Shown piece after piece: positions 1 to 12,925 of a DNA stretch of 64,000 nt (positions are counted from its first letter, which is position 1; each line of letters opens with the position of its first letter). Location: assembly GCA_029204225.1 (NCBI GenBank), contig CM055106.1, positions 34,568,361 to 34,632,360 on the forward strand, given 5' to 3'. This stretch comes from Diphasiastrum complanatum. Lineage: Eukaryota; Streptophyta; Lycopodiopsida; Lycopodiales; Lycopodiaceae. A program made the translations under genes and the position numbers. The notes under the pieces are model-generated. The model was not told the DNA's origin. It did not search any database and worked only from the letters and a program-made list of their open reading frames with translations.

Positions 1-193
1 GTTGGCTAAACCAAGAACATATTGCACATTGCTTATCCGCTTTATCATTCCACTGGCTAGCTTCACTGGTACCACTCCAAATCCTTTCACAGGTAGCAAT
101 TGGCCATCAACTTGTTGTGGATTCCCTTGAATTTCGAAAACCACTCCTTCCTCGAAGTCATGTGCCTGGATGCTCCACTGTAAATGTACCAGG
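1..193 (-). pseudogene. Copia-B gag/protease fragment
   Basis: The minus strand encodes a WYIDSGA-type aspartic protease start region (here partly decayed) followed by ...SGMIKRISNVQYVLGLAN at the window edge. This is the Copia protease/gag-pre region. It is homologous to 7375-7554, but it keeps the NVQYVLGLAN stretch that is deleted there. It abuts the LTR of Copia-A at 194, exactly as the second copy abuts the LTR at 7555. It is cut by the window edge and is not a functional gene. Confidence 0.75.
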
Positions 194-1016
194 TGTGCAA
201 AAAGTACAAAAAGGAGCAAGAGTGGATCCTAATCTGATCCTCAAGAGGGATTCATTGTCATATTACTTGATCTATCAATCTACTTGAGATTAAGATCAAT
301 CTAGATCAATTCTAGACACAAAATCCTAACAAGAACAATCATTAACTGAAGGTAGCTGTACTTTCTAGTTTCACACGTGTGAAACACTGTCTAACTATGG
401 ACCCCAACCTAAAAATCAAGTACACATTGATAGAACTTCAAAACAATCAAAACAAATGTAGACAAATGGAGATAATCACTCAAAATTGCTTCCAAAATCA
501 AGATTGGTGTCTCACATTGATTATGGCCAAATAAGCCTCTATATATACACTTCTTGGAGCTCGAGGTACTGATCATGCATCAGATCTCACATGTGTGAGG
601 ATGCCTTGTCACCATCATGCAATTTGACGCTTGGAGCAAAACTTTCCATTTTGGGCATTTTTGGTCTATTTTCCTACTATATGGAGATCTTCATGGAAAT
701 CTTCTAGAAGCAAAAACTCGCCTACTTCAGCTATTTCCACACGTGTGAGTTATCCTCTACACATGGGATGTGACACCTATTCCAAATATATGGCTCATGC
801 AATCATTAGATTGGTGCCATGTGTCATATCTCTAGAAAACTAGTTTTTGGCCATTTTAGCCACTAGAACTTGAATTACATCATATGTACAACATATATCA
901 TTATGGTACATGAAAAGTACACTAGTTTCACACGTGGGAACAAGCTCCACACATGTGTGTCTATCCTATATACAAGATTTTTGGCTTCTACCAAGCTTTT
1001 TTTTGCATTTTCCACA
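194..1016 (-). repeat. Copia-A 3' LTR (copy 1)
   Basis: 823 bp, the same length as the LTR at 7555-8377. On the plus strand it starts TGTGCAAAAAG and ends TTTTCCACA. It is followed by CTCCTCCTC, the complement of the polypurine tract. It contains several CACACGTGTG-like palindromes, including a perfect 16-bp palindrome TTTCACACGTGTGAAA at 369-384. TATATATACAC near 540-550 is a possible core promoter. Confidence 0.85.
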
Positions 1017-3173
1017 CTCCTCCTCAAAAATCTAGCTTGGTAAATCTAGCATAGATCTATCTATAACTCCAAGAGCCAATCTTAATTTTACAAATGGATA
1101 TTTAGGCAATGCCTTGGTGAGTATATCAATAATGCAATCTGATGATGAAACATGAATAAGCTTGATCTCCTTTGCTTGCACTTTCTCCCTCACGAAATGA
1201 TGTGCAATCTCGATGTGCTTTGTTCGAGCATGGAAGAGTTTGCAAGTTGTTGAGCTCCTTGATTATCACAATATATGCATGGAATGTCTTCATCCTTGAT
1301 CACATGTAGCTCCTCAAAAGCCTTTTAAGCCAAAGAACCTCCTTTGTTGTTGTTGTCATAGCTTTATACTCGGATTCTGGATGAAAGAGAGATGGTATCT
1401 TGCTTTTTTGAAAGCCAAGATATAGCTCCTCCACATAAGAATGTAGCAAATGCACTTATGGATCTTCTATCCATCTTGTCACCTACAAAACTTGAGTTCC
1501 AATATGCTCTTAAACAGATATTAGTCCTTTCATAAACTATGCCAAAGTCCTTTGTAGCCGAGATGTACCTTAACACCCTTTTTGCTCCTTTCCAATGACA
1601 TATTAATGGACTTTGCATGTATTGACTCAACTTGCCAACACAAAAACTAACATCTGGTCCAGTGATGGTTATGTATATCAAGGAACCAATAAGCATTCTA
1701 TAGGTAGTGATGTACTCAAAGGATGCTTCATCACTTTCCTTAGAAACTTTTACACTTAGTTTCATAGGAGTTTCAACTCCTTTACAATCAATAATGCCAA
1801 ATCTTGCTAAGATTGATCTAGCATACTTGGATTGACATATGAAGGAAAAATCATTTCTTCTAGTGACTTCTATTCCAAGTGTAACTTTAAGAAGTCCTAG
1901 ATCTACCATCTTAAATTCACTAGACAAGGAAACTTTTACATTCTTGATGCCATCTAGATCATTTCCAGTGAGTATAATGTCATCAACATATAAAACTAAG
2001 ATAATGATCTTTCCATCATTACATTTGTAGTACAATGATGGTTCATAAGAACTTACAACAAATCCAATGGAAATAAGATAGGAATGCAACCTAGAGTAAC
2101 ATGCTCTTGGTGCTTGCTTGAGTCCATAAAGACTCTTCTTCAAGAAACACACCTTGTCTTCTTCTCCATCTTTGATGAAGCCCTCGGGTTGGCACATGTA
2201 GATTTCTACTTCCAAGAATCCATTCAAGAAAGCATTTGTCACATCAAGTTGGAAGAGCTCCCATTTGAAAGAAGTTGCAAGACATATGATTAATCTAATG
2301 GTCACAAGCTTTGCAACAGGTGCAAAGGTTTTATCATAATCTATGCCTTTGACTTGAAAAAAACCTTTTGCTACATATCTAGCTTTATACTTATGAATGG
2401 AACCATCTTGATTATATTTCAATCTATATATCCATTTACAAGTAAGAGACTTCTTTCCATAACGTAAATCAACAAGCTTCCAAGTTTGATTTTCCATTAA
2501 TGCATCAAAATCTACTTGCATAGCTTTCCTCCAATATTGAGACTTATTTGCTTCCTCAAAACTAGTTGGTTCTTCAAGCATAGTAGTCAAGAAAGTATAA
2601 GAGTTGAGTAGTTGAGAATCTTCCCTTTGCTCCCCTTTTTCACTATAAGTGAGCCTTGATGGCTCAATCCTTGTCCTTGTTGATCTTCTTGGCACCCTTG
2701 GACTTTGAGTAGGTTCCTTTTGGTCTTCATCTTCATGAAGCTCCTCCTCGGCCATAGCATGATCCTTGACAAGTTGAGTGTTGTTGGAAGTCACCTTTCC
2801 TTTGTCTTGGAAAGATTCATCAAAAAGTACATCTCTACTAGCAACAACTTTTTTTGTAATAGGATCAAATATCCTATAAGCATCCTTACTTTCACTATAA
2901 CCAACAATTATGCCTTTGAAAGAAGGGGCATCTTCCTTTTTCCTTATTTCTAAAGGAATATGTACATCCAAAACTTTCAAATCACTAAGATTTGGCTTTT
3001 TGCCAAACAATACTTCATAAGGTGTAAGTCCTTTAATGGAACTATTAGTCATTCTATTACATAGAAAGTTTGCACATAAAATAGCTTCTCCCCAAAATGA
3101 AATAGGAAGTGATGCATCTAATCTCATAACTTTAGCACACTCACATAGTGTCCTATTCTTTCTCTCAGCTACT
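194..3173 (-). mobile_element. Copia-A, truncated copy (3' LTR plus 3' half of pol)
   Basis: This minus-strand Copia fragment is nearly identical to 7555-10547 of the full-length Copia-A. It starts at the 3' LTR (194-1016) and runs through RNase H, reverse transcriptase and the C-terminal part of integrase. It ends abruptly at about 3173, inside the integrase motif VAERKNRTLCECAK, where a plus-strand gag fragment of another Copia begins. The left flank is the same Copia-B protease sequence that flanks the full element. The segment therefore looks like a duplication of an existing A-in-B junction, not an independent insertion. Confidence 0.85.
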
Positions 3174-3211
3174 CTCCATGGAGACCTTTCTTGCATAGAT
3201 GATTCCATCAA
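1032..3211 (-). pseudogene. Copia-A copy 1 pol: integrase C-terminus, reverse transcriptase, RNase H
   Basis: A long minus-strand reading frame (about 1364-3211) carries the integrase tail (VAERKNRTLCECAK), the GKKP/VGYS C-terminal domain, a spacer with PRRSTRTR, and a complete Copia reverse transcriptase. The latter has KARYVAKGF, QLDVTNAFLNG, SLYGLKQAPRA and the catalytic YVDD (codons at 1979-1990). RNase H follows with SYWNSSF-type and SWLSKKQ motifs. A frameshift at about 1370 breaks the end (SLSSTESEY in copy 2). The C-terminus ALPKYPFVKLRLALGV lies in another frame and stops at 1032. The first 13 or so codons come from the unrelated gag fragment antisense to the frame, so the start is an accident of the breakpoint. 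YVDD is intact, but the protein cannot be complete. Confidence 0.8.
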
Positions 3212-3294
3212 AACTAAAGAAATTGTTCAGGTCATTTTAAATGGCCTTAATGAAGAGTTTGATACTATTGTTCAATCCTATGCAAGCAAATTAT
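3174..3294 (+). pseudogene. Copia gag fragment (UBN2 type)
   Basis: The plus strand reads LHGDLSCIDDSIKTKEIVQV followed by ILNGLNEEFDTIVQSYASK. This matches the gag segment of Copia-F at about 30510-30625 (LHRELSCIGDSIN..., VQVILNGLKEEYDNLV). It is about 40 codons only. Copia-A copy 1 (minus) abuts directly on its left, so this is a recombination or repair joint between two Copia elements in opposite orientation. Confidence 0.7.
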
Positions 3295-3468
3295 AATGAT
3301 GTTTGCGAAAGAGGAATGAGAGTTAATTTCATTCAACAAGAATACAAAAGATGTAGAATAGTAGCGAATCTATATAATAAAGTTGTAGTAACAACAATCA
3401 GATCACAATACAATTGTGCTGATAAGCACGTGATCCTGCTCACAGACTCAAAGCAATTGCTAAAGTTC

Positions 3469-3698
<230 letters not shown>

Positions 3699-3699
3699 A

Positions 3700-5522
3700 T
3701 CACTAACTCTGAGGAGTAAGCTCCTAGAAGACCCGTTCTGGTCGTTTAATCTATGTCTGATCATCATCTGATCATTTCATGCCTACATATCTTCAATCGC
3801 TCATTTACATTTATAGCAACTGGAAGATCTTGCATTATTCTAACTTTACATTTACAAGATCGCTTAACAGCTGATTAATTGACTAATTAGAACAGTTGTT
3901 ATTGGAGTGTGAAGACATAGACAGCCTGTGAGGAATCTTGTGTATTTCTGCATAGTGCTTCCTTATGCTGGCTCACTCTTGGATGTGTCCATCTATGGCT
4001 CTCGGATCAGCACAATTACATAAACTGGTATGCCTTTATATCTAATGCTTTTCATTTCTCATAGCATAAACAAGAATTGCTTTTATTTGCTTTGCTGAGT
4101 GAATAAGCTATGGCATAAGGAGGGCGCTGGATCATGATCCTGTAACCTCTGAGAAATTTATGCATGCTTACCACTTTGTTCAGAGGTAGGTAGATGCTAA
4201 AAAATGTGATGGAATACCCTCTTGGCAAAGCCTTGAGGATGTTGCCATCCTTTTACACAAGATATGTGGCTAATGAACGCTAAAATTACACATTGGTAGT
4301 GCGCTAGCAGCACGCTACTACTACTTGCAATCTCATACTTTATATGTGGCTTGAGTGGTGTACGTTATGTAGCAAATATATAATGAAATTGCATGCTGAG
4401 AGGGCGCTGACAACGCACTGTTGCAATCAAGCAACCTACTGCTTGATTGATATGCATTTGGGATAGTGAGCAAACTCGTTGGAGCAGCGATTGTCTTACT
4501 ATCATTACACATGAATGATTGAACCACTGTTTACGTAGCTATGAGGCCACTCCATCGCTGATGGGACAGCGATGACCACATCGTTATTTACATGCCTGCC
4601 TTTTCAATGATTGAATGGATGCATGGTTGAATGCCAATGAGCTACCATATTTTATATGGGTATACAATTACCACATGAGGTGTGATTTATGGTAAATGAT
4701 ATGCAATAGTAAACAAATGCTATATGTCTCTTGCTTTACACAAATTTTCCTACTACGCGGTTGCATCCTGATTCCTTTATTGGATTTGGATTATATTATA
4801 ATACAGGTATGCTTTCTAAAAATCATCTTTGTGGAGTTCATGTATGGGTTTCGTTCATTCACTCTTTACTTAAACATAAGCAGATTATTCGTTTCATAAT
4901 ATAAGTATTGTGCGACTAGCAAATCTTTTTATGCCATTACTGGTGGGGCAAAAACTAGACTCAATAAAATTCTATTATCAGTCTCCGAAGGAAGTTTCAT
5001 TCGTAAGCAAAAATGGCATCTTTGCAAGATTCTCATGCAACATCTATTCTAGTTAGTATTGCAGTGTTTCAATTCATGTATCAAGAACAACCCAAACTAT
5101 CATAGTTGTGCCTCTCATTTAGCAATGATAAGCATCCATATATGAACTCGAGTTACATAGATGATGACTTTCTCGTTTTTCTGACAAGTAAGATAGTTCT
5201 AATATAAGAATACAAGTATTGATAACCTACGCGCCCTTAAGGTACATGAATTTGTACAAGGGATCGCCACATTTGTAGGGATTGGTATGGCACTGATCTG
5301 CCCTAATCCTATTACAAATGTCAGGGTAAAGGATGCCAAAGCATGTACTGGTAATAATATAATGGACATGATCAAAATTTTAAAATCTTACTAAATTGAG
5401 CGATAGCTGGCATACTCTTGGAAAGCATGGATATGCTCAAGAGTTTCGAAAATCGTACTATGCCTATTAAAGGTTCAAATATTGGTATGGCATGGATTTG
5501 CCCCATGTCTGAGTGTCGTTCC
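3700..5522. other. No gene recognised; unique-looking AT-rich DNA
   Basis: No convincing reading frame or RNA gene. Minor structure: a perfect 10-bp hairpin at 4424-4449, and a repeated phrase beginning ATTGGTATGGCA at about 5281 and about 5480 with a similar GATCTGCCC or GATTTGCCC continuation. The right end is the Copia-B 3' LTR. Confidence 0.5.
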
Positions 5523-5766
5523 TGTCAATAATCTAATGAGCACTATCAATCAATCACCATAAGCAATCACCAAGAGAAAGAGGATCAACACACCATCACA
5601 CTGTTACACTAAATGAAAGAGAGTACAATAAACCCTGAATATAAATAGAGAGAGAAAAAAAAAAAACTAGTAGCTGACTATAGACTAGCATACAGCTACT
5701 TATAGCTGGTAACAGCTGTCAATAGTAAATCGTAAACAATACCAAGTTTATCATTGGTTTCTAACA
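5523..5766 (-). repeat. Copia-B 3' LTR
   Basis: About 244 bp, TGTCAATAATC...TTTCTAACA on the plus strand. It is followed by the PPT complement CTCTCCCTC. It shares long stretches with 26783-26994, including CACTATCAATCAATCACCAT and AGCTGACTATAGACTAGC. It contains several AGCTG/CAGCTG motifs. Confidence 0.8.
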
Positions 5767-5769
5767 CTC

Positions 5770-7554
5770 TCCCTCAATGATAAAATTACATTCTTCTATT
5801 CCTAATAAAGTACAAAGCTTTTCAAATATACATCTACCTAATGACTTAGTGAAAATATCTGCCATTTGATTTTCAGATTCACAAAAAACAAGATCAATGG
5901 TTCCATCAAGTATTTTCTCTCAAACAAAGTGATAATGTATTTCGATGTGCTTGGTTCGATGTGCTTGGTTCGAGCATGTCCATTCATAGCATGTAGCAGG
6001 CTCAACCAAGTTCCACGTCCTATTTTTTGATATGGCCTCCATTTCTGTTTCCATTGCTGCACGCCACTCCTTGTGCTCCTTTGCTTCATGAAAGGTTTTT
6101 GGTTCTTGAGCCTTTAGCACGGAACCCATTAGGGCTAGATTCATTTCTAATCTTGCAGGAGGTTTCCGATTTCTGCTTGACCTTCTAAGCTCTCCTTGTT
6201 CGCTAGATTCGGGAGTATCTCCCTTCTTAGCATCACCTGTGATTGATAAGTACCATTTAGGTACTCTCTTAGGGCTTTCGGCTTCAAACTTATCTTTTTC
6301 CATTGGATTTTCTGCATCAAAATCCACTTCTTTCTTGACATGTACTTCCGCTCCCTCATCAAAAGGTTTAGTGATTGACTCATCTCGTGAAATGTAGCAT
6401 TCCTAAAAATCACAGGCTTCTGTGCATTTGTATCATACATCCTATATGCCTTGGCCTTCTCATCATATCCAAGGAAAAAACACTTGACAACTTTTGCTTC
6501 CAATTTCCTTCGTTTCTCATCAGGAATATGAGCATAAGCATCACAACCAAATACTCTCAAATGAGAAATATTAGGTTTCTTTCCAGTAAAAGCTTCATGA
6601 AGTGTTTTACCTTCCACGGATTTTGTAGGACACCGATTCAGGATGTGCATAGCTGTGCTGCAAGCTTCTGCCCAAAAGGTGTTTGGCATACCCTTGCTTT
6701 TGTGCATTGCCCTGGACATCTCAACAATGGACCTATTCTTTCGCTTTGCAACTCCGTTTTGTTGCGGTGAATGCCTCTTGATCCCTTGATCTTTGCAAAA
6801 ATCAATAAATTCTGTCCAAAAATACTCACCACCTCCATCAGATCTCAACTTCTTGATGTAACTTCATGTTTGATTTTCAACTAATGCCTTGAATTTCTTG
6901 AACTTAGCAAAAGCGTCTGATTTCTTGCTTATGAAATAAATCCAAATGTATTTGCTATAATCATCAATAAAGGTAATAAAGTAATAGTAGCCACTAAGAG
7001 ATCTAGTTTGCATTGGTCCACATAGATCACTGTGGACCAGATCCAGGATGCCACTGGCTCTCCTTGCTCCACTTTTGGGAAACCTTTCTCTAGATTTTTC
7101 CTTCAAAAAAAATATCAGGCAATCCAATAACTAGATTACCTCTTTTCAGAATCTGTAAACTTTGAGCACTAATATGACCAAATCGTTGATGCCAAAGATC
7201 ACTTCGACTATCAACAGTGCTTACCATAGCTTGAGTAAAAAATCTCGCATTCGTTTTGTAGAGTCGATTTTTGTTGACTCTAGCTCCTGTAGCAATCACT
7301 TTGTAGTGATTCTTGATGTCCTTGAGGAGACATTTGTCACTATCAAACTCAACCTTTAGTTGTTGATCAGCCATCGCTTATCCACTTTATCATTCCGCTG
7401 GCTAGCTTCACTAGTACCACTCCAAATCCTTTCACAGGTAGCAATTGGCCATCAACTTGTCCAACTTCATCGTCATTGTGGATTTCCTTGAATTCCAAAA
7501 ACCACTCCTTCCTCAAAGTCATCTGCTTGGACGCTCCACTGTCAATGTACCAGG
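5770..7554 (-). pseudogene. Copia-B protease, integrase and a fused RT/RNase H remnant
   Basis: Read right to left: WYIDSGASKQMT protease motif (about 7550); a gap where NVQYV... was lost; the integrase zinc-binding start LWHQRFGHIS (about 7190); HSDLCGPMQTRSLSGYYYF; RSDGGGEYF; SPQQNGVAKRKNRSIVEM; a GKKPNISHLRVFGCDAYAHI C-terminal domain. Next comes a spacer (RRSSRNRKPPARL) and the first RT residues (EWRAAMETEMEAISKNRTWN). At about 5995 the sequence jumps to the RNase H tail (TKHIEIHYHFV..., MADIFTKSLGRCIFEKL). The RT palm with its YVDD is therefore absent. A 14-bp unit GATGTGCTTGGTTC is tandemly repeated at about 5942-5969, next to the deletion. Several frameshifts. Non-autonomous. Confidence 0.8.
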
Positions 7555-8377
7555 TGTGCAAAAAGCACAAAAAGGACCAAGAGTGGATCCTAATCTGATC
7601 CTCAAGAGGGATTGGTTGTCAGATTACTTGATCTATCAATCTACTTGAGATTAAGATCAATCTAGATCAATTCTAGACACAAAATCCAAACAAGAACAAT
7701 CATTAACTGAAGGTAGTTGTACTTTCTGGTTTCACACATGTGAAACACTGTCTAAGTATAGACCCCAACCTGAAAATCAAGTACACATTGATGGAACTTC
7801 AAAACAATCAAAACAAATGTAGACAAATGGAGAGAATCACTCAAAATTGCTTCCAAAACTAAGATTGGTGTCTCACATTGATTATGGCCAAATAAGCCTC
7901 TATATATACACTTCTTGGAGCTCGAGGTACTGATCATGCATCAGATCTCACACGTGTGAGGATGCCTTGTCACCATTATGCAATTTGACACTTGGAGCAA
8001 AACTTTCCATTTTGGACATTTTTGGTCTATTTTTCTACTATATGGAGATCTTCATGGAAATCTTCTAGAAACAAAAACTCGCCTACTTCAGCTATTTCCA
8101 CACATGTGAGTTATCCTCTACACATGGGATGTGACACCTATTCCAAATATATGGCTCATGCAATCATTAGATTGGTGCCATGTGTCATATCTCTAGAAAA
8201 CTCTTTTTTGTCCATTTTAGCCACTAGAACTTGAATTACATCATATGTACAACATATATCATTATGGTACATGACAAGTACACTAGTTTCACACGTGGGA
8301 ACAGGCTCCACACATGTGTGTCTATCCTATATACAAGATTTTTGGCTTCTACCAAGCTTTTTTTTGCATTTTCCACA
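7555..8377 (-). repeat. Copia-A 3' LTR (copy 2)
   Basis: 823 bp. Starts TGTGCAAAAAG and ends TTTTCCACA on the plus strand. It has a perfect CTCACACGTGTGAG palindrome (7947-7960) plus further CACATGTG/CACGTG motifs at about 7732, 8100, 8290 and 8311. It differs from copy 1 at scattered positions only. Confidence 0.9.
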
Positions 8378-8392
8378 CTCCTCCTCAAAAAT

Positions 8393-11038
8393 CTAGCTTG
8401 GTAAATCTAGCATAGATCTATCTATAACTCCAAGAGCCAATCTTAATTTTACAAATGGATCTTTAGGCAATGCCTTGGTGAGTATATCAATAATTCAATC
8501 TGATGATGAAACATGAATAAGCTTGATCTCCTTTGCTTGCACTTTCTCCCTCACGAAATGATGTGCAATCTCGATGTGATTTGTTCGAGCATGGAAGAGT
8601 TTGCAAGTTGTTGAGCTCCTTGATTATCACACTATATGCATGGAATGTCTTCATCCTTGATCACATGTAGCTCCTCCAAAAGCCTTTTAAGCCAAAGAAC
8701 CTCCTTTGTTGTTGTTGTCATAGCTTTATACTCGGATTCTGTTGACGAAAGAGAGATGGTATCTTGCTTTTTTGAAAGCCAAGATATAGCTCCTCCACAT
8801 AAGAATGTAGCAAATGCACTTGTGGATCTTCTATCCATCTTGTCACCTGCAAAACTTGAGTCCGAATATGGTCTTAAGCAAATATTAGTCCTTTCATAAA
8901 CTATGCCAAAGTCCTTTGTAGCCGAGATGTACCTTAACACCCTTTTTGCTCCTTTCCAATGACATATTAATGGACTTTGCATGTATTGACTCAACTTGCC
9001 AACACAAGAACTAAGATCTGGTCCAGTGATGGTTAAGTATACCAAGGAACCAGTAAGCATTCTATAGGTAGTGATGTCCTCAAAGGATGCTTCATCACTT
9101 TCCTTAGAAACTTTTACACTTAGTTCCATAGGAGTTTCAACTCCTTTACAATCAACCATGCCAAATCTTGCTAAGATTGATCTAGTATACTTAGATTGAC
9201 ATATGAAGGAAAAATCATTTCTTCTAGTGACTTCTATTCCAAGTATAACTTTAATAAGTCCTAGATCTACCATCTTAAATTCATTAGACAAGGAAACTTT
9301 TACATTCTTGATGCCATCTAGATCATTTCCTGTGAGTATAATGTCATCAACATATAAAACTAAGATAATGATCTTTCCATCATTACATTTGTAGTACAAT
9401 GATGGTTCATAGAACTTACAACAAATCCAATGGAAATAAGATAGGAATGCAACCTAGAGTAACATGCTCTTGGTGCTTGCTTGAGTCCATAAAGACTCTT
9501 CTTCAAGAAACACACCTTGTCTTCTTCTCCATCTTTGATGAAGCCCTCGGGTTGGCACGTGTAGATTTCTACTTCCAAGAATCCATTCAAGAAAGCATTT
9601 GTCACATCAAGTTGGAAGAGCTCCCATTTGAAAGAAGTTGCAAGACATATGATTAATCTAATGGTCACAAGCTTTGCAACAGGTGCAAAGGTTTTATCAT
9701 AATCTATGCCTTTGACTTGAAAAAAACCTTTTGCTACATATCTAGCTTTATACTTATGAATGGAACCATCTTGATTATATTTCAATCTATATATCCATTT
9801 ACAAGTAAGAGACTTCTTTCCATAACGTAAATCAACAAGCTTCCAAGTTTGATTTTCCATTAATGCATCAAACTCTACTTGCATAGCTTTCCTCCAATAT
9901 TGAGACTTATTTGCTTCCTCAAAACTAGTTGGTTCTTCAAGCATAGTAGTCAAGAAAGTATAAGAGTTGAGTAGTTGAGAATCTTCCCTTTGCTCCCCTT
10001 TGTCACTATAAGTGAGCCTTGATGGCTCAATCCTTGTCCTTGTTGATCTTCTTGGCACCCTTGGACTTTGAGTAGGTTCCTTTTGGTCTTCATCTTCATG
10101 AAGCTCCTCCTCGGCCATAGCATGATCCTTGACAAGTTGAGTGTTGTTGGAAGTCACCTTTCCTTTGGCTTGGAAAGATTCATCAAAAAGTACATCTCTA
10201 CTAGCAACAACTTTTTTTGTAATAGGATCAAATATCCTATAAGCATCCTTACTTTCACTATAGCCAACAAAGATGCCTTTGAAAGAAGTGGCATCTTCCT
10301 TTTTCCTTGTTTATAAAGGAATATGTACATAACAAGTACATCCAAAACTTTCAAATCACTAAGATTTGGCTTTTTGCCAAACAATACTTCAAAGGTGTAA
10401 GTCCACTAATGGCACTATTAGTCATTCTATTACATAGAAAGTTTGCACATAAAATAGCTTCTCCCCAAAATGAAATATGAAGTGATGCATCTAATCTCAT
10501 AGCTTTTAGGACACTCACATAGTGTCCTATTCTTTCTCTCAGCTACTCCATTTTGTTGTGGAGTATATGTGCAAGTAAACTCTCTCCTAATGCCATTAGT
10601 TTCACAAAACTCTTTCATCCTATTGGAGATGTACTCCCCTCCATTATCACTTCTTAATACTTTCAAGCTAGTATTAATTTGCTTTTCCACAAGAGTTTTG
10701 AACTTTACAAAGGACTCAAAATCTTCACTTTTCTTAGACAAGAGATAAACCCAAGAGTATCTTGATTTATCATCAATAAAAGTGACATACATAAGAGCTC
10801 CACCATTTGATTCATGTGAAAATGAATGAACATCCGAGTGTATAAGGTCAAGAGGCGAGTTATATCTTATCAAAGATCTCTTGAAAGGAAGCTTATGAGA
10901 TTTGGAGAGTCCACAAGCTTCACAAAGCTTGCGACACTTGGATATGGTTTTGGGATGTCCTTTTGCTAGCTCCTTTGTCACCATGGTCTCCATAGCTTTG
11001 TAGTTAGGATGGCCTAACCTTTTGTGCCATAATTCCAC
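8393..11038 (-). pseudogene. Copia-A pol: integrase, reverse transcriptase, RNase H
   Basis: Integrase (10430-11038): zinc-binding LWHKRLGHPNY...CRKLCEACG, HSDVHSF, RSDNGGEYISNRMKEFC and YTPQQNGVAERKNRT, i.e. the conserved D, D and E positions are visible. RT (9360-10157 and 8632-9399): KWIYRLKYNQDGSIHKYKAR, QLDVTNAFLNG, YGLKQAPRA and YVDD (9343-9354). RNase H: SDSSFAGDKMDRRSTSA, SWLSKKQDTISLSSTESEYKA. The reading frame shifts at about 9408 (one base fewer than copy 1), at about 10155-10330 (with a small insertion relative to copy 1) and at about 10505. The tail with ALPK...VKLRLALGVID stops at 8393. Confidence 0.85.
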
Positions 11039-12344
11039 TTAAGTGAGCTCCTCCCTTGCCATGTTCACACTTCCAACCATCACATTAGCATCCAATTTGA
11101 ATAACCTACCTTGCTTGAAACCACTAGCAATACATTTTTCATCTTTCAAGATAGAACAGGCTCCATGCTTGAAATGTACATCTAATCCACTATCCATAAG
11201 TTGTCCTACACTCAACAAGTTCTTTGTAATTGAAGGTACATAAAGAACATTGTCTAGATCTATTTTTTTAGATGTTCCTAGACATAAAGGATTGGATCCA
11301 ACACCTACAATCTCACATTCTTGATCACTTGCAGTGAAGATAAATCTCTTAGAACTATTGTAAGAAAGTAGATTAGAAAAGTAGTCTTTTTGGTGAGTCA
11401 TGTGAGAGCTTGCCCCACTATCAATCCACCAAGTGTCTTGATTAGATGTTTGTGGTGAGGATACCATCAAAGATAGATTGCCTTCTTCCTCCTCCTCAAG
11501 CACAAGATTGCCTTGATTGTCCTTCTCTTGGGCATTCTTAATCTTGTAGCACTCGGATGCAAAATGTCCCTTTTTTCCACAAAAGAAGCACTTTAGCTTC
11601 TTCTTGTCCTTCTTGCTCTTGCTTTGGAACTTGATGCTCCATCTTTGTTCTCCATCTCCATGTCTTGAGTCTTCTTGGATGGAAACTTCTTCTTCTCGCA
11701 TTTTCAAAGAAAAGTTAGCCTTTTCATCACCATCGTTCAAAGATAAGGAACTCATCCTACTTTTGATATGAAGCATTCTACTCTCCTCACTAACAAGCAC
11801 ACTTTAAAGTTTTTCAATACTAGGAAGTGAATCTTGAATAGCAAAGGTTTGAACAAGATTGGAATAAATCATCTCCTAATCCATTCAAAATGATTTGAAC
11901 TAATTCATCATCTTTGATTTTATCATCTATAGAAGACAACTCCTTGTTCAAAGATTTGATCCTAAAGACATAATTTTGGGCACTTTCACTACTTCCCTTC
12001 ATGCTTTGAAGGATTTTATTCCTAATCATGAGTATCCTTGAAGTGTTCTTGGATCCATTAATGGCTTTTAATGAATCCCATGCCTCTTTGGATGTGGTAC
12101 AAGATGAGATTTCTTTCAAAAGTCCATTACTTACATTCATTTTTATGCAATGGAATGCAACTCTACATCTCTTTTTGTACTTAGCCAATTCAACTCCTCC
12201 TTGAGGTTCTACTTCCACCTCAAGTACTATGTCATAAAGATCATGAAGTACAAGCAAGGACTCCATTTGAACTATCCAAGTAGCATAATTAGTGGATGTA
12301 AGTCTTTCAGTAGCTTCAAGCAAAAAACCACCCATTGATGCCAT
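11039..12344 (-). pseudogene. Copia-A gag and protease
   Basis: The ATG at 12344 (MASMGGFLLEATERLTSTNY) opens a UBN2-type gag with the typical NYATWIVQMESLL, MNVSNGLLKEISSCTTSKEA and LVQIILNGL segments. A frame break at about 11810 separates it from 11039-11800. That second part carries the CCHC zinc knuckle CFFCGKKGHFASEC and the retropepsin motif WWIDSGASSHMT, then the gag-pre stretch DNVLYVPSITKNLLSVGQLM. The gag closely resembles that of Copia-F, so the two are sister families. Confidence 0.85.
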
Positions 12345-12925
12345 TTTTGAATGTGAAAAAGTACTAGAAACTCTTATGGTTTCTCTAAGAGATCTGAACC
12401 TAAAGTCTTCTAGCAATTTAGAAAGCTTATAGACTCAATCCTATCACTCATGAACCAATCTAGAATGATGAAAATTTAGATTCTAGTCTCAAACTTGCAA
12501 AATCACTCCTTAATCTATGATTTTTAGCAATTTCTCTCTTCAACCTCAACATACACTCAAAAAATCAGAGAAGATCAATTAATGCACCTAATTCAAGCTT
12601 CAATTTTAATTTTTTGGCTGATCTAATTCAAGAACTAATCAAGGGATTAGATTCACTATAGAATTTTGCACCAAAAATCACTCAAATTGGGTATGTGAGT
12701 CAAATTCTACAAATTTTTGAAATTTCTCAGTCAAAACCGGAGCTGTATGGCCTCACACGTGTGAAAATGGTTCCTACAGCCCACAACAAGATCTGGACCA
12801 AAAATTTTGAGGATAGCTATCAAATCCAACTCGCTACACAAAATTTGACCAGTTTCCTCAAATGTGCTAATTTTGGCTTTGATTTGGATTAACCCTATCA
12901 ATTTCAACAAAACCTCTTGTACTTG
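12345..12925 (-). other. Copia-A untranslated leader
   Basis: About 580 bp between the gag ATG and the PBS. AT-rich and without a credible coding frame. It contains one CACACGTGTG motif near 12756, the same motif that recurs in the LTR. Confidence 0.6.
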
